Position numbers and translations under genes: made by a program. Positions 1 through 6,897 of a stretch of DNA of 23,049 nucleotides are shown here, one piece after another (the first letter of the stretch is position 1; each line of letters starts with the position of its first letter). The notes below the pieces were generated by a model. The model saw nothing but the letters and a program-made list of their open reading frames with translations, did no database searches and had not been told where the DNA came from. The stretch is taken from positions 1 to 23,049 of IMG/VR virus record IMGVR_UViG_3300020213_001054; one strand, written 5' to 3'. Origin of the DNA: a virus.

Positions 1-6
1 ATATAT

Positions 7-312
7 ATGAGTTTTTCATCTACGGTTTCTATTACTGGCACGCAAAAAGTAACTTTGCACGCTGATTGCAGAGATGTTTGTGGTATGTGCATGTTGTCGC
101 CTTCTACTCCATCTTGGAGTAATAGCGACAACGCAGTGGCAACCATAACTCCGTCCGGAGATAATCTTTCTTGCGACGTAATAGCTGTTTCAGCTGGATT
201 TACAGATGTCACTGTAACAATTAATTCTAGTTCAACAATCACTAGAGTCGTCGTGTCTGGACCTGTATTCAATTATATCAAAGTGAATGCTGACGATCCA
301 GTTTCACAATAA
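7..312 (+). CDS. Small Ig-like (Big2-type) protein
   Basis: A 101-aa protein. The stretch around residues 37-80 (SNSDNAVATI, then a GDN turn and VSAGFTDVTVTI) follows the bacterial Ig-like domain group 2 pattern, in which a 'W-x-S-S/N-D-x-x-V-A-x-I' strand is followed by 'x-x-V-x-A-x-x-x-G-x-T-x-V-T'. Such domains are common on phage tails, heads and fibres, where they make weak contacts with cell surfaces or glycans; that role is inference here. Cysteines are clustered near residues 21-28. No signal peptide or membrane segment is visible. The window starts only 6 nt upstream (atatat), which may be the end of the AT-rich promoter element seen before other genes, so a longer upstream part cannot be excluded. 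The next gene starts 18 nt downstream, after a hairpin and a promoter-like site. Confidence 0.6.
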   Translation: MSFSSTVSITGTQKVTLHADCRDVCGMCMLSPSTPSWSNSDNAVATITPSGDNLSCDVIAVSAGFTDVTVTINSSSTITRVVVSGPVFNYIKVNADDPVSQ

Positions 313-319
313 GTGAAAC
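301..319 (+). terminator. Hairpin at end of the Ig-like gene (weak terminator candidate)
   Basis: A perfect 7-bp stem, GTTTCAC pairing with GTGAAAC, with a 5-nt loop that contains the TAA stop codon of the preceding gene. It is followed by TATATTAG rather than a T run, so classical rho-independent termination is doubtful. It could instead protect the 3' end of the mRNA. The last base of the stem is the first base of the promoter-like site. Confidence 0.35.
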
Positions 320-327
320 TATATTAG
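319..327 (+). promoter_or_regulatory. Late-promoter-like element CTATATTAG before the aminotransferase gene
   Basis: CTATATTAG lies 3 nt before the GTG start at 331, and no Shine-Dalgarno sequence is present. The same 9-mer or its reverse complement occurs beside starts at 7611, 11730 and 17679. It resembles the T4 late -10 box (TATAAATA) in composition. A -10 box here would place the transcript start at or next to the start codon. The promoter role is inference. Confidence 0.45.
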
Positions 328-330
328 TGT

Positions 331-927
331 GTGAACCCATTCGTTACAGTACAGCAGTTTGAACAAGTGGTTGCCGAATATACAGGTAGCCCATACGCCG
401 TGGCAATTGATAGTTGCACCGGCGCTTTGTTTTTAACCTGCAAATATCTTGAAGTCAAAGAAGTTACAATTCCAGCACGAACTTACGTATCCGTTCCTTG
501 CTCTGTTATTCATGCTGGTGGAACTGTTGTCATGGAAGACGTTTCTTGGGCAGGAGCATATCAATTAAAGCCATATCCAATATGGGATTGTGCATGCCGT
601 TTTACCAAAGATATGTACGTACCTGGAACATATCAATGTTTGTCATTCCAATACAAAAAGCATCTTCCTATTGGACGCGGTGGAATGATACTGACAGACA
701 ACATTGAAGCAGTGAAGTGGTTCAAATTAGCCCGATTTCACGGAAGGCATGAAGTTCCTTTGATGGAAGATACTCCGGCAATGGTCGGTTGGCATCTTTA
801 CATGGAACCAGAACGCGCGTCTCGTGGATTAACCTTAATGAGTAGTTACCCAAAACACAATGACGACCTCAATTTTGAATACCCCGACCTCAGAAAATTT
901 GGCATCTACGATTCCCCACTTCTCTAG
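331..927 (+). CDS. Short DegT/DnrJ/EryC1-type sugar aminotransferase homologue
   Basis: A 198-aa protein resembling PLP-dependent sugar aminotransferases of the DegT/DnrJ/EryC1/StrS family, which build amino sugars for surface glycans. The N-terminal pattern F-E-x-x-V-A-x-Y-x-G-x-x-x-A-V-A-x-D-S-x-T-x-A-L (residues 10-33), the segment VTIPARTYVSVP (45-56) and the PLP-lysine region SFQYKKHLPIGRGGMI (105-120, lysine 109 or 110) all fit. Family members are usually about 370 aa. This one stops after the large domain, with a short tail, and as far as I know short forms of this kind occur in other large phages, so it need not be truncated. The GTG start follows a promoter-like site without a Shine-Dalgarno sequence. 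Its end overlaps the glycosyltransferase start by 68 nt, suggesting joint expression. The substrate is unknown. Confidence 0.75.
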   Translation: MNPFVTVQQFEQVVAEYTGSPYAVAIDSCTGALFLTCKYLEVKEVTIPARTYVSVPCSVIHAGGTVVMEDVSWAGAYQLKPYPIWDCACRFTKDMYVPGTYQCLSFQYKKHLPIGRGGMILTDNIEAVKWFKLARFHGRHEVPLMEDTPAMVGWHLYMEPERASRGLTLMSSYPKHNDDLNFEYPDLRKFGIYDSPLL

Positions 928-1642
928 CGTTATATCCGCTGGTGAACGCATGGAAAGTCGATTAGAACTATTCTTCCAATCACTAATCAATCCAGGTGGA
1001 TTAACTAATTGGCATGCAACTATTTTCATCCTAGAAGGCGAAAAGATTGAGAGTAAGTATCTCAAAGAAGTTGCCGAAATAGTTGAATATGAAAGAGACC
1101 CAAAATACAAACGTCCTTGGAATGTATCTCCACGATGGAGATGTCAACCAAAAAGCGATCTCTGTATTTGCGTAGATGCAGATGTCGTTGTATTGGATAA
1201 GTTTTCTCTTCTTTTAGATACTTGTGTTGATAAAGATGCGGTGTATGGCGTTCAGGCATGGCACAGTCCATTTTGGAATCACCATGAAAAAGGTTGGCAA
1301 AAGGTATTTGACTCCGTTGGACTGGCATTATCCGAATCAACAAACAAACAAGTATTCATGCCATGGTACGTCAACCATGGATTGATTGTTGTGCCATCAA
1401 AATATATGTCAGATATCAATGAGGCAATCAAGGAAGTTTCGTATAAAGTTTATGATGTGATACCTGGCTTATACTATTTTGCGCAACTAAAAACCACTGC
1501 TGCATTAGAAAAACTGAACATTCCAAGAAAATTGCTGCCTTCTCGGTTCAATTCACAAAATCTACATGACGATACAGTATTGTGGCATTACACGTCATTT
1601 GATTTCAATGAAGTCAAAAACATACTAAGGAAAAAACAATGA
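860..1642 (+). CDS. GT-A-type glycosyltransferase-like protein
   Basis: A 260-aa protein with a GT-A glycosyltransferase look. A hydrophobic strand runs into a metal-binding DxD motif (LCICVDADVVVLD; D106 and D108), which in this fold holds the nucleotide-sugar and a divalent metal. A late histidine (LWHYTSF, near residue 245) could be a further ligand. The start at 860 overlaps the aminotransferase gene by 68 nt. I keep it because the segment HFSSVISAGERM before the next ATG (950) reads like the first strand of the fold. The stop overlaps the WbqC-like start (ATGA), so the three genes form one operon. Donor and acceptor sugars are unknown. Modification of virion or host surface is inference. 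Confidence 0.65.
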   Translation: MTTSILNTPTSENLASTIPHFSSVISAGERMESRLELFFQSLINPGGLTNWHATIFILEGEKIESKYLKEVAEIVEYERDPKYKRPWNVSPRWRCQPKSDLCICVDADVVVLDKFSLLLDTCVDKDAVYGVQAWHSPFWNHHEKGWQKVFDSVGLALSESTNKQVFMPWYVNHGLIVVPSKYMSDINEAIKEVSYKVYDVIPGLYYFAQLKTTAALEKLNIPRKLLPSRFNSQNLHDDTVLWHYTSFDFNEVKNILRKKQ

Positions 1643-2235
1643 GACTGGCTATCATGCAGCCATACTTCTTCCCATATTACGGCTATTTTGACCTTATCAG
1701 TAAAGTAGATTTGTTTCTGTTTCTCACAGACGTTCAATACATTCGTCGTGGCTGGATAAACAGAAACAGAATAAGATCAGGGCAATACATTACCGTTCCA
1801 ATATCACATTGCCATCAATCAACTAAAATAAAAGATATTAGAATTGCTGGAGAGTGGAAATCCAAAGTATTATCTTCATTAAGATCAACGTACAAAAAGG
1901 CAACTCTACATACCTTATACAAACTCATAGAACGGCAGACTGGTAGTAATTTATCTTCTGTGCTGCAACAAACAATAATTGAAACCGCATCTTTTCTAGG
2001 TATCAATACTAAGTTCGAGGAAGCAGAACCAACACCAGGACGTGGCAAAGAACTTATTAGTAATCTGTGTAGAAAGTATGGAGCAACAACTTACGTCAAT
2101 CTACCAGGAGGACGAGAATTATATAATAAGTTTGATATTGATATTGAATTTGTTGATACCGTTCCAGACTATTCAATCCTTGACTTCTGTCTTAGGGATA
2201 CCGTCCCATCGCCCACCAGTGCGCAACATGACTAA
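1639..2235 (+). CDS. WbqC-like family protein
   Basis: A 198-aa protein that opens with the WbqC family signature: AIMQPYFFPYYGYFDLI (residues 4-20), then DVQYIRRGWINRNRI (31-45), and later YVNLPGGRELY (near 154-164) and a final SILDF. WbqC-like proteins occur in O-antigen and other sugar clusters, where they are thought to act with aminotransferases on amino sugars; the exact reaction is not established. It is translationally coupled to the glycosyltransferase through an ATGA overlap. The last 63 nt overlap the 3' end of the convergent methyltransferase gene. After SILD the sequence stops resembling the family (RDTVPSPTSAQHD), so the normal C-terminus may have been trimmed. Confidence 0.8.
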   Translation: MRLAIMQPYFFPYYGYFDLISKVDLFLFLTDVQYIRRGWINRNRIRSGQYITVPISHCHQSTKIKDIRIAGEWKSKVLSSLRSTYKKATLHTLYKLIERQTGSNLSSVLQQTIIETASFLGINTKFEEAEPTPGRGKELISNLCRKYGATTYVNLPGGRELYNKFDIDIEFVDTVPDYSILDFCLRDTVPSPTSAQHD

Positions 2236-2805
2236 AAAGTAAGAATGATTTTTACGTGCGTGAACTTGACGTTTTCTTGGATGCGGTCTTTTATTGGATT
2301 GAACTAATACAAAAATGTCTTCGCAACGAAAACCAATTGTTGAAGCATGGGTAATAAGATCACAATGAACCAATACTTGTCTATTTGCGCACACCATATC
2401 TTGGCATTTTATTATCATCACACCAGAAGAATTCAATACTCGATTGGCTTCGTTCATTCCTTTTATGTAAATATCAAGAACTGCATCTGCCCATTTTTTA
2501 TCAGTAAAAGTGCGTTCAATGCCATAGTAATCAGAGAATTGTGATATGCCTGTGTATTGAGTAGGCATGTAAGGTGGGTCCATAACCAATGCATCAAATG
2601 ATCCTGCTTCATAAGGCAAAGCAGTCATGTCAACACCAGTTTTCAAATCTGTTGGCGTGAATTCATATTTAGACGTATCAACATTTCTCCAAAACACACC
2701 TTTGCCATAATTAACATCCGTTATCTTGCTTCCTGGTTTGACATAAATGTCTAGTATGCCAGGAAAAAGGTCTGCGTTAGTTCCGACGCTTGCTGTATAA
2801 ATCAC
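2173..2805 (-). CDS. DPPY-motif DNA methyltransferase
   Basis: A 210-aa putative SAM-dependent DNA methyltransferase. The catalytic DPPY motif is at residues 76-79 (LVMDPPYMPTQYTG), typical of amino-methyltransferases acting on adenine N6 or cytosine N4. The N-terminal TASVGTNADLFP and DVNYGKGVFWR (30-40) correspond to a phage and bacterial methylase family with this start and a SAM-binding loop. The start is GTG; an in-frame TAG lies 7 codons upstream and there is no in-frame ATG between. The protein should end near HARKNHSYFLV. The further 18 or so residues (MLRTGGRWDG onward) read through into the opposite WbqC-like gene. A role in protecting phage DNA from host restriction is likely but inferred. 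It is an orphan methylase: no cognate nuclease is visible. Confidence 0.75.
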   Translation of the reverse strand: MIYTASVGTNADLFPGILDIYVKPGSKITDVNYGKGVFWRNVDTSKYEFTPTDLKTGVDMTALPYEAGSFDALVMDPPYMPTQYTGISQFSDYYGIERTFTDKKWADAVLDIYIKGMNEANRVLNSSGVMIIKCQDMVCANRQVLVHCDLITHASTIGFRCEDIFVLVQSNKRPHPRKRQVHARKNHSYFLVMLRTGGRWDGIPKTEVKD

Positions 2806-2841
2806 GATTTTTTGCCTACCGTTCTAATTAAAGTAAATTTA

Positions 2842-2950
2842 GTTTGAATAATCAACCATCTCACTTTCACCGTGAGACTTTCAATGGATTGATTACTACT
2901 GGCCTTGCGGCAAGGCTCCTATCCCCTATTCCTGCGAACTCAGAGATTAC
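2842..2950 (-). ncRNA. Candidate omega-RNA / right-end structure of the TnpB gene
   Basis: TnpB proteins are guided by an RNA made from the 3' end of their own gene and the flanking right end. On the minus strand the last about 50 nt of the TnpB-like gene and the bases after it contain two perfect hairpins: GCCTTG-CCG-CAAGGC (plus positions 2902-2916) and TCTCAC-GGTGAAA-GTGAGA (2859-2877), the second spanning the stop codon. They are followed by GGTTGATTATTCAAAC (2857-2842), a plausible right-end border. A guide would then begin near 2841 and read leftwards. The limits are estimates and the RNA was not tested against any covariance model. Confidence 0.4.
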
Positions 2951-4042
2951 TTTTCGTCCTATGTTGAGAGAACCATTAACGTCAGCATTCACAGCAAATC
3001 CATCCTTCGTAACGTACAAACCACGTTTCTTTCTCTTTCCAGAAAATTCAGGTACAGGCTCTCCGTACTTGGGTAATGGATCATTATCATAAAAACTGGC
3101 TTTACTTGTGTACGCTTCTTCCGTGAATGTTACATCAATTCCTGCAATATCTGCTTTGTACTTGATTTTTTGCAAAAGTAAATATATTGGCACACAGCAA
3201 AATGCTTGGTTTGTCTTTTTGCCTAAATTGATATTTTGTTTCCATCCATTATTTTTGCCAATAACAATATGACCAATACCTTCCTTTACACATAAGTCAA
3301 TAATGAATTTACTTACATGATGGAAATAGTTTTCAAGCCTCCAATACCTTTTACGCAAACGATTCTTGCAAGGACGTTTATTGTACCATTGATTGATGGA
3401 CTTGACGATGCGACCATTGATCAGTATCGGACGGTTCTGATCGTAAGTTATCGCACACAAATTATTTAATCCAATATCAATCGTACAAATCTTGTTTTTG
3501 TTAAACTTTATCTTTTCACTGTTTTCTTTCTTTTCGTATTGGACGTCAATTACGAATCCAAACGCTTTTGGCGTAATGACAACTTGTTTGTATCCTTCTT
3601 TGAATGGAACAGAAAAACAATCGTTGTTCGCAGTGAGTGTGGTTAATGGTTTTTTGCCTTGTCCTCTTTTAATTGTGTGTTTGGAAAAAATTACTTGAGC
3701 CATTTTATTTTTGTAATTAGGCGGTTTTGGACATTTGATGAACTTACTTGAGTCTTTCTTGTAAGCAGTTAATGCTTTCAAAAAATTACTCCAATCTATA
3801 AGACATTTTCGTATTGTTTGTGTAGCAGTTTTAGTATTGCCAAATTGCTGAAAACAATCAAGTAGTCTTGTTTCTTTCACAAGTATACTAATGTTAGGAA
3901 TTTGTCGATATTTTACGTGTTGTTGATTGAACCATGCTTGACGCATCAAATAATTACATCGATTGTATAATTCTTTGCTCAGAGAGCAAAGACGAGTGAT
4001 TTCAGCATTGCCATTTGTGTAGTGTCGTTCGGATAATATCAT
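2867..4042 (-). CDS. tnpB: TnpB-family (IS605 OrfB-like) RNA-guided nuclease homologue
   Basis: A 391-aa protein from the ATG at 4042. A TTG six bases earlier would overlap the upstream stop codon. TnpB uses a transposon-end RNA to cut matching DNA with a RuvC domain, and also helps IS200/IS605 elements persist. RuvC-I is present (CTIDIGLNNL, D189), as is RuvC-III (NADVNGSLNI, D354). At RuvC-II, where most TnpBs have I-V-x-E-x-L, this one has HIVIGKNNGWKQ with glycine at 262. The nearest conserved acids are E308 and E309 (TFTEEAYTSK). The usual C-x-x-C...C-x-x-C zinc finger is missing (TSKASFYDND). I recall a TnpB subfamily with the same IGKN-GWKQ-N and EE-YTSK pattern, so this may be a clade feature, either nuclease-dead or with a moved glutamate. 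No TnpA transposase is nearby. Confidence 0.85.
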   Translation of the reverse strand: MILSERHYTNGNAEITRLCSLSKELYNRCNYLMRQAWFNQQHVKYRQIPNISILVKETRLLDCFQQFGNTKTATQTIRKCLIDWSNFLKALTAYKKDSSKFIKCPKPPNYKNKMAQVIFSKHTIKRGQGKKPLTTLTANNDCFSVPFKEGYKQVVITPKAFGFVIDVQYEKKENSEKIKFNKNKICTIDIGLNNLCAITYDQNRPILINGRIVKSINQWYNKRPCKNRLRKRYWRLENYFHHVSKFIIDLCVKEGIGHIVIGKNNGWKQNINLGKKTNQAFCCVPIYLLLQKIKYKADIAGIDVTFTEEAYTSKASFYDNDPLPKYGEPVPEFSGKRKKRGLYVTKDGFAVNADVNGSLNIGRKVISEFAGIGDRSLAARPVVINPLKVSR

Positions 4043-4044
4043 TT

Positions 4045-4920
4045 TCAATGGTTTTTGCCTAGTCTAAATTTGCGATGACCTTGGACATCTTGAAATTTGC
4101 GAATCAATTCATATGTTGGTCGATTATATTCACGTTCTACATCTTCATTGTCTTCAACTGGTTCTCCAAGAACTCGTTCTAAGAACTTAAGCCATTGACG
4201 ACCGCGCCAACCTGCGTATTCACTCCACTTCATTGAATGTAGTGCTTGAAGAACTATTTGATTGAATTTATAACTACCTTCCATAACCCAGTGTGCAAGA
4301 TCAGTATATTGTATCATATCTTGAAGCATGTTTACAACAGCATGTTCTACGTCATCCATTGATGCCGTTGTAAACCTTCTTTTTGGCTGATTTGCTTCGG
4401 GCGAAATACTAGGTATTTTACCTTTATTAACCTTGGCAATGAACTGCTTCATTGGTGTTTCTGGAGGGATAGAATTTGACAAATCGAAATTACTGACTGG
4501 GTAAATCACGCCAGTGATGTATTTTGCAGGTATTGGAACAGGTGAAAATGCTTGAAGTCTAGTAGTTGCATCAAATGTTTCTTTGTCATCTGGGTCAACT
4601 TGCAATATTGAAAATGGAACTTCAGCAACAAACATAAGATGATCACCGCCATGTTTAGTTACGGCAGCATGACTATACATATTCGTTCTGCCTGGATCAA
4701 AAGAGAAAAAGACCCCAGGAGTTACCTTGCTCCAGTTCATCCGTGATTTATCGAATGTGAATCCGTTATTGACAATCTCCCAAAACCATTTTGTACTTGT
4801 CCCGTGATAAACTAACGCTTTTTTCTTACGTCCAACTATTGATTTTTGAAAATCTGGATCAAATGGGTTATCAACCACACTCATATCCATCGCCATCTCT
4901 AACCATTTCCTGAACTCCAT
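4045..4920 (-). CDS. ADP-ribosyltransferase-like protein with capsid-targeting-like N-terminus
   Basis: A 291-aa protein. Residues 35-110 (ALVYHGTSTKWFWEIVNNGF, then GVFFSFDPGRTNMYS and FVAEVPF) follow the pattern of ADP-ribosyltransferase folds (KptA/PARP-like): a YHGTS strand, a helix ending in N-G, a G-V-F/Y-F-S strand and an alanine/tyrosine helix. The fold call is moderate, because I cannot place the catalytic glutamate. The protein begins MEFRKWLEMA, which resembles T4 internal-head capsid-targeting peptides (for example MKTYQEFIAE). T4 packages the ADP-ribosyltransferase Alt and injects it to modify host RNA polymerase; a similar role here is inference. The C-terminal 120 residues are unassigned. 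The start codon is 2 nt from the palindromic element CTATATATAG, with no Shine-Dalgarno sequence. Confidence 0.55.
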   Translation of the reverse strand: MEFRKWLEMAMDMSVVDNPFDPDFQKSIVGRKKKALVYHGTSTKWFWEIVNNGFTFDKSRMNWSKVTPGVFFSFDPGRTNMYSHAAVTKHGGDHLMFVAEVPFSILQVDPDDKETFDATTRLQAFSPVPIPAKYITGVIYPVSNFDLSNSIPPETPMKQFIAKVNKGKIPSISPEANQPKRRFTTASMDDVEHAVVNMLQDMIQYTDLAHWVMEGSYKFNQIVLQALHSMKWSEYAGWRGRQWLKFLERVLGEPVEDNEDVEREYNRPTYELIRKFQDVQGHRKFRLGKNH

Positions 4921-4922
4921 AA

Positions 4923-4932
4923 CTATATATAG
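4923..4932. promoter_or_regulatory. Perfect palindrome CTATATATAG between divergent starts (bidirectional promoter candidate)
   Basis: Only 12 nt separate the start codons of two divergent genes, ATG 4920 on the minus strand and ATG 4933 on the plus strand. Ten of these form CTATATATAG, identical on both strands. Spacing to the start codon is 0 nt (plus) and 2 nt (minus). No room exists for a leader or Shine-Dalgarno sequence in either direction, so both mRNAs would be leaderless if this is the promoter. Confidence 0.5.
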
Positions 4933-5490
4933 ATGATGGAAAACAATATAGATTCAGCATTCAATGAATGGCTTGAACACAGAGACTTAGGCACCGAATT
5001 AACCGAATCATTGCAATCAAATCGCTATAGCATAGAAGTCAACTACAGAACCAAAATCGAAGAAGTAGTCGATAATTTTGCCAAATTAGCTTTAGGATAC
5101 ATAAGTGCTGGAATGAAGAACTGTGGGTATCACTGCAAAACGATGTTCATAGATCAACCGTTCCGAGTCATGGTATCAACTCGCAACTGGGACGATGGAG
5201 AATGGGTTGGATTAGCCATCTTTAGCCACAAGGAAGGTCAATTCATCATTGCCAAGGGTTCATACAACAAAGACGTGAAGACGGTAACAATACAGTCAAG
5301 CAAGAAAAGTACGGGAGTTTCTGCTGCTGAAATTGTACGAGAACTAAGAAACTTGATGGAAGAACTCAAACGAACTCCTCCACGCGGCAGCAATACATTG
5401 AATCCAGCAGAACTTAAACGTGGACCAAAACCAACTCATCTCAAGAAAGTAAATAAGGTGACTGGTCCTTGGAAACCAAAGTTCAATTAA
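4933..5490 (+). CDS. Unknown protein with FxxWLE N-terminus
   Basis: A 185-aa protein that I do not recognise. The N-terminus (MMENNIDSAFNEWLEHRDLG) contains an F-x-x-W-L-E segment like that of its divergent neighbour (FRKWLE), again suggestive of a phage capsid-targeting peptide. The middle (residues about 60-120) alternates hydrophobic and polar residues with aromatic turns (WDDGEWVGLAIF), suggesting a small alpha/beta fold. The C-terminal 40 residues are basic and proline-rich (RTPPRGS, KRGPKPTHLKK, GPWKPKFN), as in nucleic-acid-binding tails. That would suit an internal-head or DNA-associated protein, which is inference. The gene starts directly after CTATATATAG without a Shine-Dalgarno sequence. 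Its stop codon overlaps that of the convergent gene. Confidence 0.65.
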   Translation: MMENNIDSAFNEWLEHRDLGTELTESLQSNRYSIEVNYRTKIEEVVDNFAKLALGYISAGMKNCGYHCKTMFIDQPFRVMVSTRNWDDGEWVGLAIFSHKEGQFIIAKGSYNKDVKTVTIQSSKKSTGVSAAEIVRELRNLMEELKRTPPRGSNTLNPAELKRGPKPTHLKKVNKVTGPWKPKFN

Positions 5491-5699
5491 TACCAACAAC
5501 AATTGCGAATCATCTTCTTGATTTCTTGCAATTCAACTAAGATTGCGCCAAGAGCAAGTCCGGCGAAACCAATAATGCAATCTTCATTTATAAGTGCATA
5601 AGATACCATGATTGCAGGAATAACCAAAGTACACCTTTGACAAAACATAGAAGCCAATTTGCCTAATTGACAACAAATACATTCAAAAAAAGATTTCAT
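5487..5699 (-). CDS. Small membrane protein, cysteine-rich
   Basis: A 70-aa protein with two hydrophobic stretches across residues 24-57 (TLVIPAIMVSYAL and IIGFAGLALGAILVEL), separated by a short acidic turn, which suggests a hairpin of two membrane segments. Seven cysteines occur in total: CICC and a further C-x-x-C in the first 23 residues, one before the second segment and CC near the end. I recognise no family. The size and shape allow a holin-like or membrane-accessory role, but nothing shows this. Its ATG overlaps the stop of the upstream glycosyltransferase (ATGA) and is preceded by GAGGA, so it is the last gene of the pyrF operon. Its stop overlaps the convergent gene's stop. Confidence 0.6.
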   Translation of the reverse strand: MKSFFECICCQLGKLASMFCQRCTLVIPAIMVSYALINEDCIIGFAGLALGAILVELQEIKKMIRNCCWY

Positions 5700-6586
5700 C
5701 GAGTGTCCTCAAGACGTGTGTTAAAATAATCCTTGATCCCTCTGTGCATGTCTAGTTTGTCCGATGACCACTCAAAAACTGGACCAACTAACTTTACATC
5801 TTTATCTGGGTCATAATCACAAGATAATAAAATCTCATGCCTCTTCATGTACCCACGATTGCGTAAATCACCATGCCACAAATGAAACAAGTCTACTGGT
5901 AGATAGTCCACATTTATACGTTTCTTTTTGAATTCACTCGCCCAACTTTGAATATGCTGTTTCATTCTCTCAGAAAACTTACGTTCATATCCATGCAATG
6001 CCCAAGAATCAACTAAAGAGTCAACAAAAATACAATCACCACTACCAACAATATCCCAGTCATAAACCCCACCAAAATCCCTACGCGCAGCCCACGCAAA
6101 ACCCGGTGCCGCAAAAGGTAAATCCTTGTTCTCTCGACGTACTAACCAATTGCGATTTTTTGCTCTTTGTGCAATAATCCCATCAAAAGCATGTTGTTGC
6201 TCTCCACGATATTCTGTATGACCTGGAGGTAAATAATAAATGCGCCTAAACAATTGTATTACATCACATTTGTCTAAAGCAGAAATGACTGAAGAGTTCC
6301 ATCCATCCGGTAACAACAAATCACAATCCAACCAAGCAAATTTATCGCAATCATTTGGAAGGATAGACATCCCATAATTGATCAATCTTTCTTTCAACCA
6401 CATACAGTCTTTTGATCTGATTTGTTCTACGCCTTCAAGATAAAAAGGATCATTTCCAAAAGCAACTTCAATGGTTAATAACTTTACGCCTTGCCTTCGC
6501 AAATTATGCGAAAACAAAGCGTGATTGTTAACCAATGCTTTATAACCAGCAGGATTGAAAAATGTGGTGATTGCCCAGAAGCTCAC
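5696..6586 (-). CDS. Glycosyltransferase-like protein (GT-A, galactosyltransferase-like)
   Basis: A 296-aa protein. It shows a DxD metal site (KFAWLDCDLLLPDGW, D87 and D89), a central APGFAWAARRDFGGVYDWDIVGSGD segment (read in two parts, residues 160-184) and a late HLWHG...NRGY..RH region (235-250). This order resembles the catalytic core of beta-1,4-galactosyltransferase-type and related phage glycosyltransferases, where the late W-H-G and the G-G/G-S-G-D loops bind the acceptor and metal. No membrane segment or signal peptide is seen, so it should act in the cytoplasm. The GTG start overlaps the upstream TGA (GTGA), with GAGGA as ribosome site. The acceptor could be phage DNA, virion protein or host glycan; the sequence does not decide. 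Confidence 0.7.
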   Translation of the reverse strand: MSFWAITTFFNPAGYKALVNNHALFSHNLRRQGVKLLTIEVAFGNDPFYLEGVEQIRSKDCMWLKERLINYGMSILPNDCDKFAWLDCDLLLPDGWNSSVISALDKCDVIQLFRRIYYLPPGHTEYRGEQQHAFDGIIAQRAKNRNWLVRRENKDLPFAAPGFAWAARRDFGGVYDWDIVGSGDCIFVDSLVDSWALHGYERKFSERMKQHIQSWASEFKKKRINVDYLPVDLFHLWHGDLRNRGYMKRHEILLSCDYDPDKDVKLVGPVFEWSSDKLDMHRGIKDYFNTRLEDTR

Positions 6587-6897
6587 TCGTTGTCCTCAAT
6601 AGCAAACCAACTCAAACGACAATCGTTATGAACTTGAACTTTGAATTGGAACCCACCAGGAACAACCACCGCTTCACTAATGTAACAAACCTCACCCATA
6701 TTTTCATTGTATGGATGAACGTGAGGTATAATAGAGAACCACACTCTCAAAACATTTAATTCTGTTTCTATGAACATAGTACTGTCATTATCAACCATTG
6801 AAATATCTAATGTTCCATATTGATAATGGCTTGCACCAAAAAAATCACGAACTAATTTAACTATACGAGCAACAAAATTATTGGTTATTCCTGGCAT
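6583..6897 (-). CDS. Unknown small beta-rich protein
   Basis: A 104-aa protein that I do not recognise. It is rich in alternating hydrophobic strands (LNVLRVWFSIIPHVHPY; EVCYISEAVVVPGGFQFKVQV) with a central 'P-H-V-H-P-Y-N-E-N-M-G' loop, suggesting a compact beta fold. The start codon has a clear ribosome site (AAGGGAG, 6 nt before ATG) and overlaps the end of pyrF by 20 nt. Its stop overlaps the next start (GTGA). It is therefore co-translated with pyrF and the glycosyltransferase. No signal peptide or membrane segment is present. Confidence 0.6.
   Translation of the reverse strand: MPGITNNFVARIVKLVRDFFGASHYQYGTLDISMVDNDSTMFIETELNVLRVWFSIIPHVHPYNENMGEVCYISEAVVVPGGFQFKVQVHNDCRLSWFAIEDNE

Noticed and set aside
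835-1343. Minus-strand open frames across the glycosyltransferase gene
   Set aside because: No recognisable protein pattern and no ribosome site. They lie opposite a gene with clear DxD motif and coupled neighbours.
3973-3991. Hairpin CTTTGCTC-AGA-GAGCAAAG near the 5' end of the TnpB-like gene
   Set aside because: It could be a left-end hairpin of an IS200/IS605 element, but it lies inside the coding region (C-S-L-S-K-E-L) about 50-70 nt from the start, so I do not call it an element end.
2842-4062. Complete IS605-type insertion with defined ends
   Set aside because: TAGGCAAAAA occurs on the minus strand both before the TnpB-like gene and before the methyltransferase gene, but this 10-mer is A-rich. 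The TnpB-like gene sits 2 nt after its upstream neighbour like a normal operon member. Element ends cannot be fixed.
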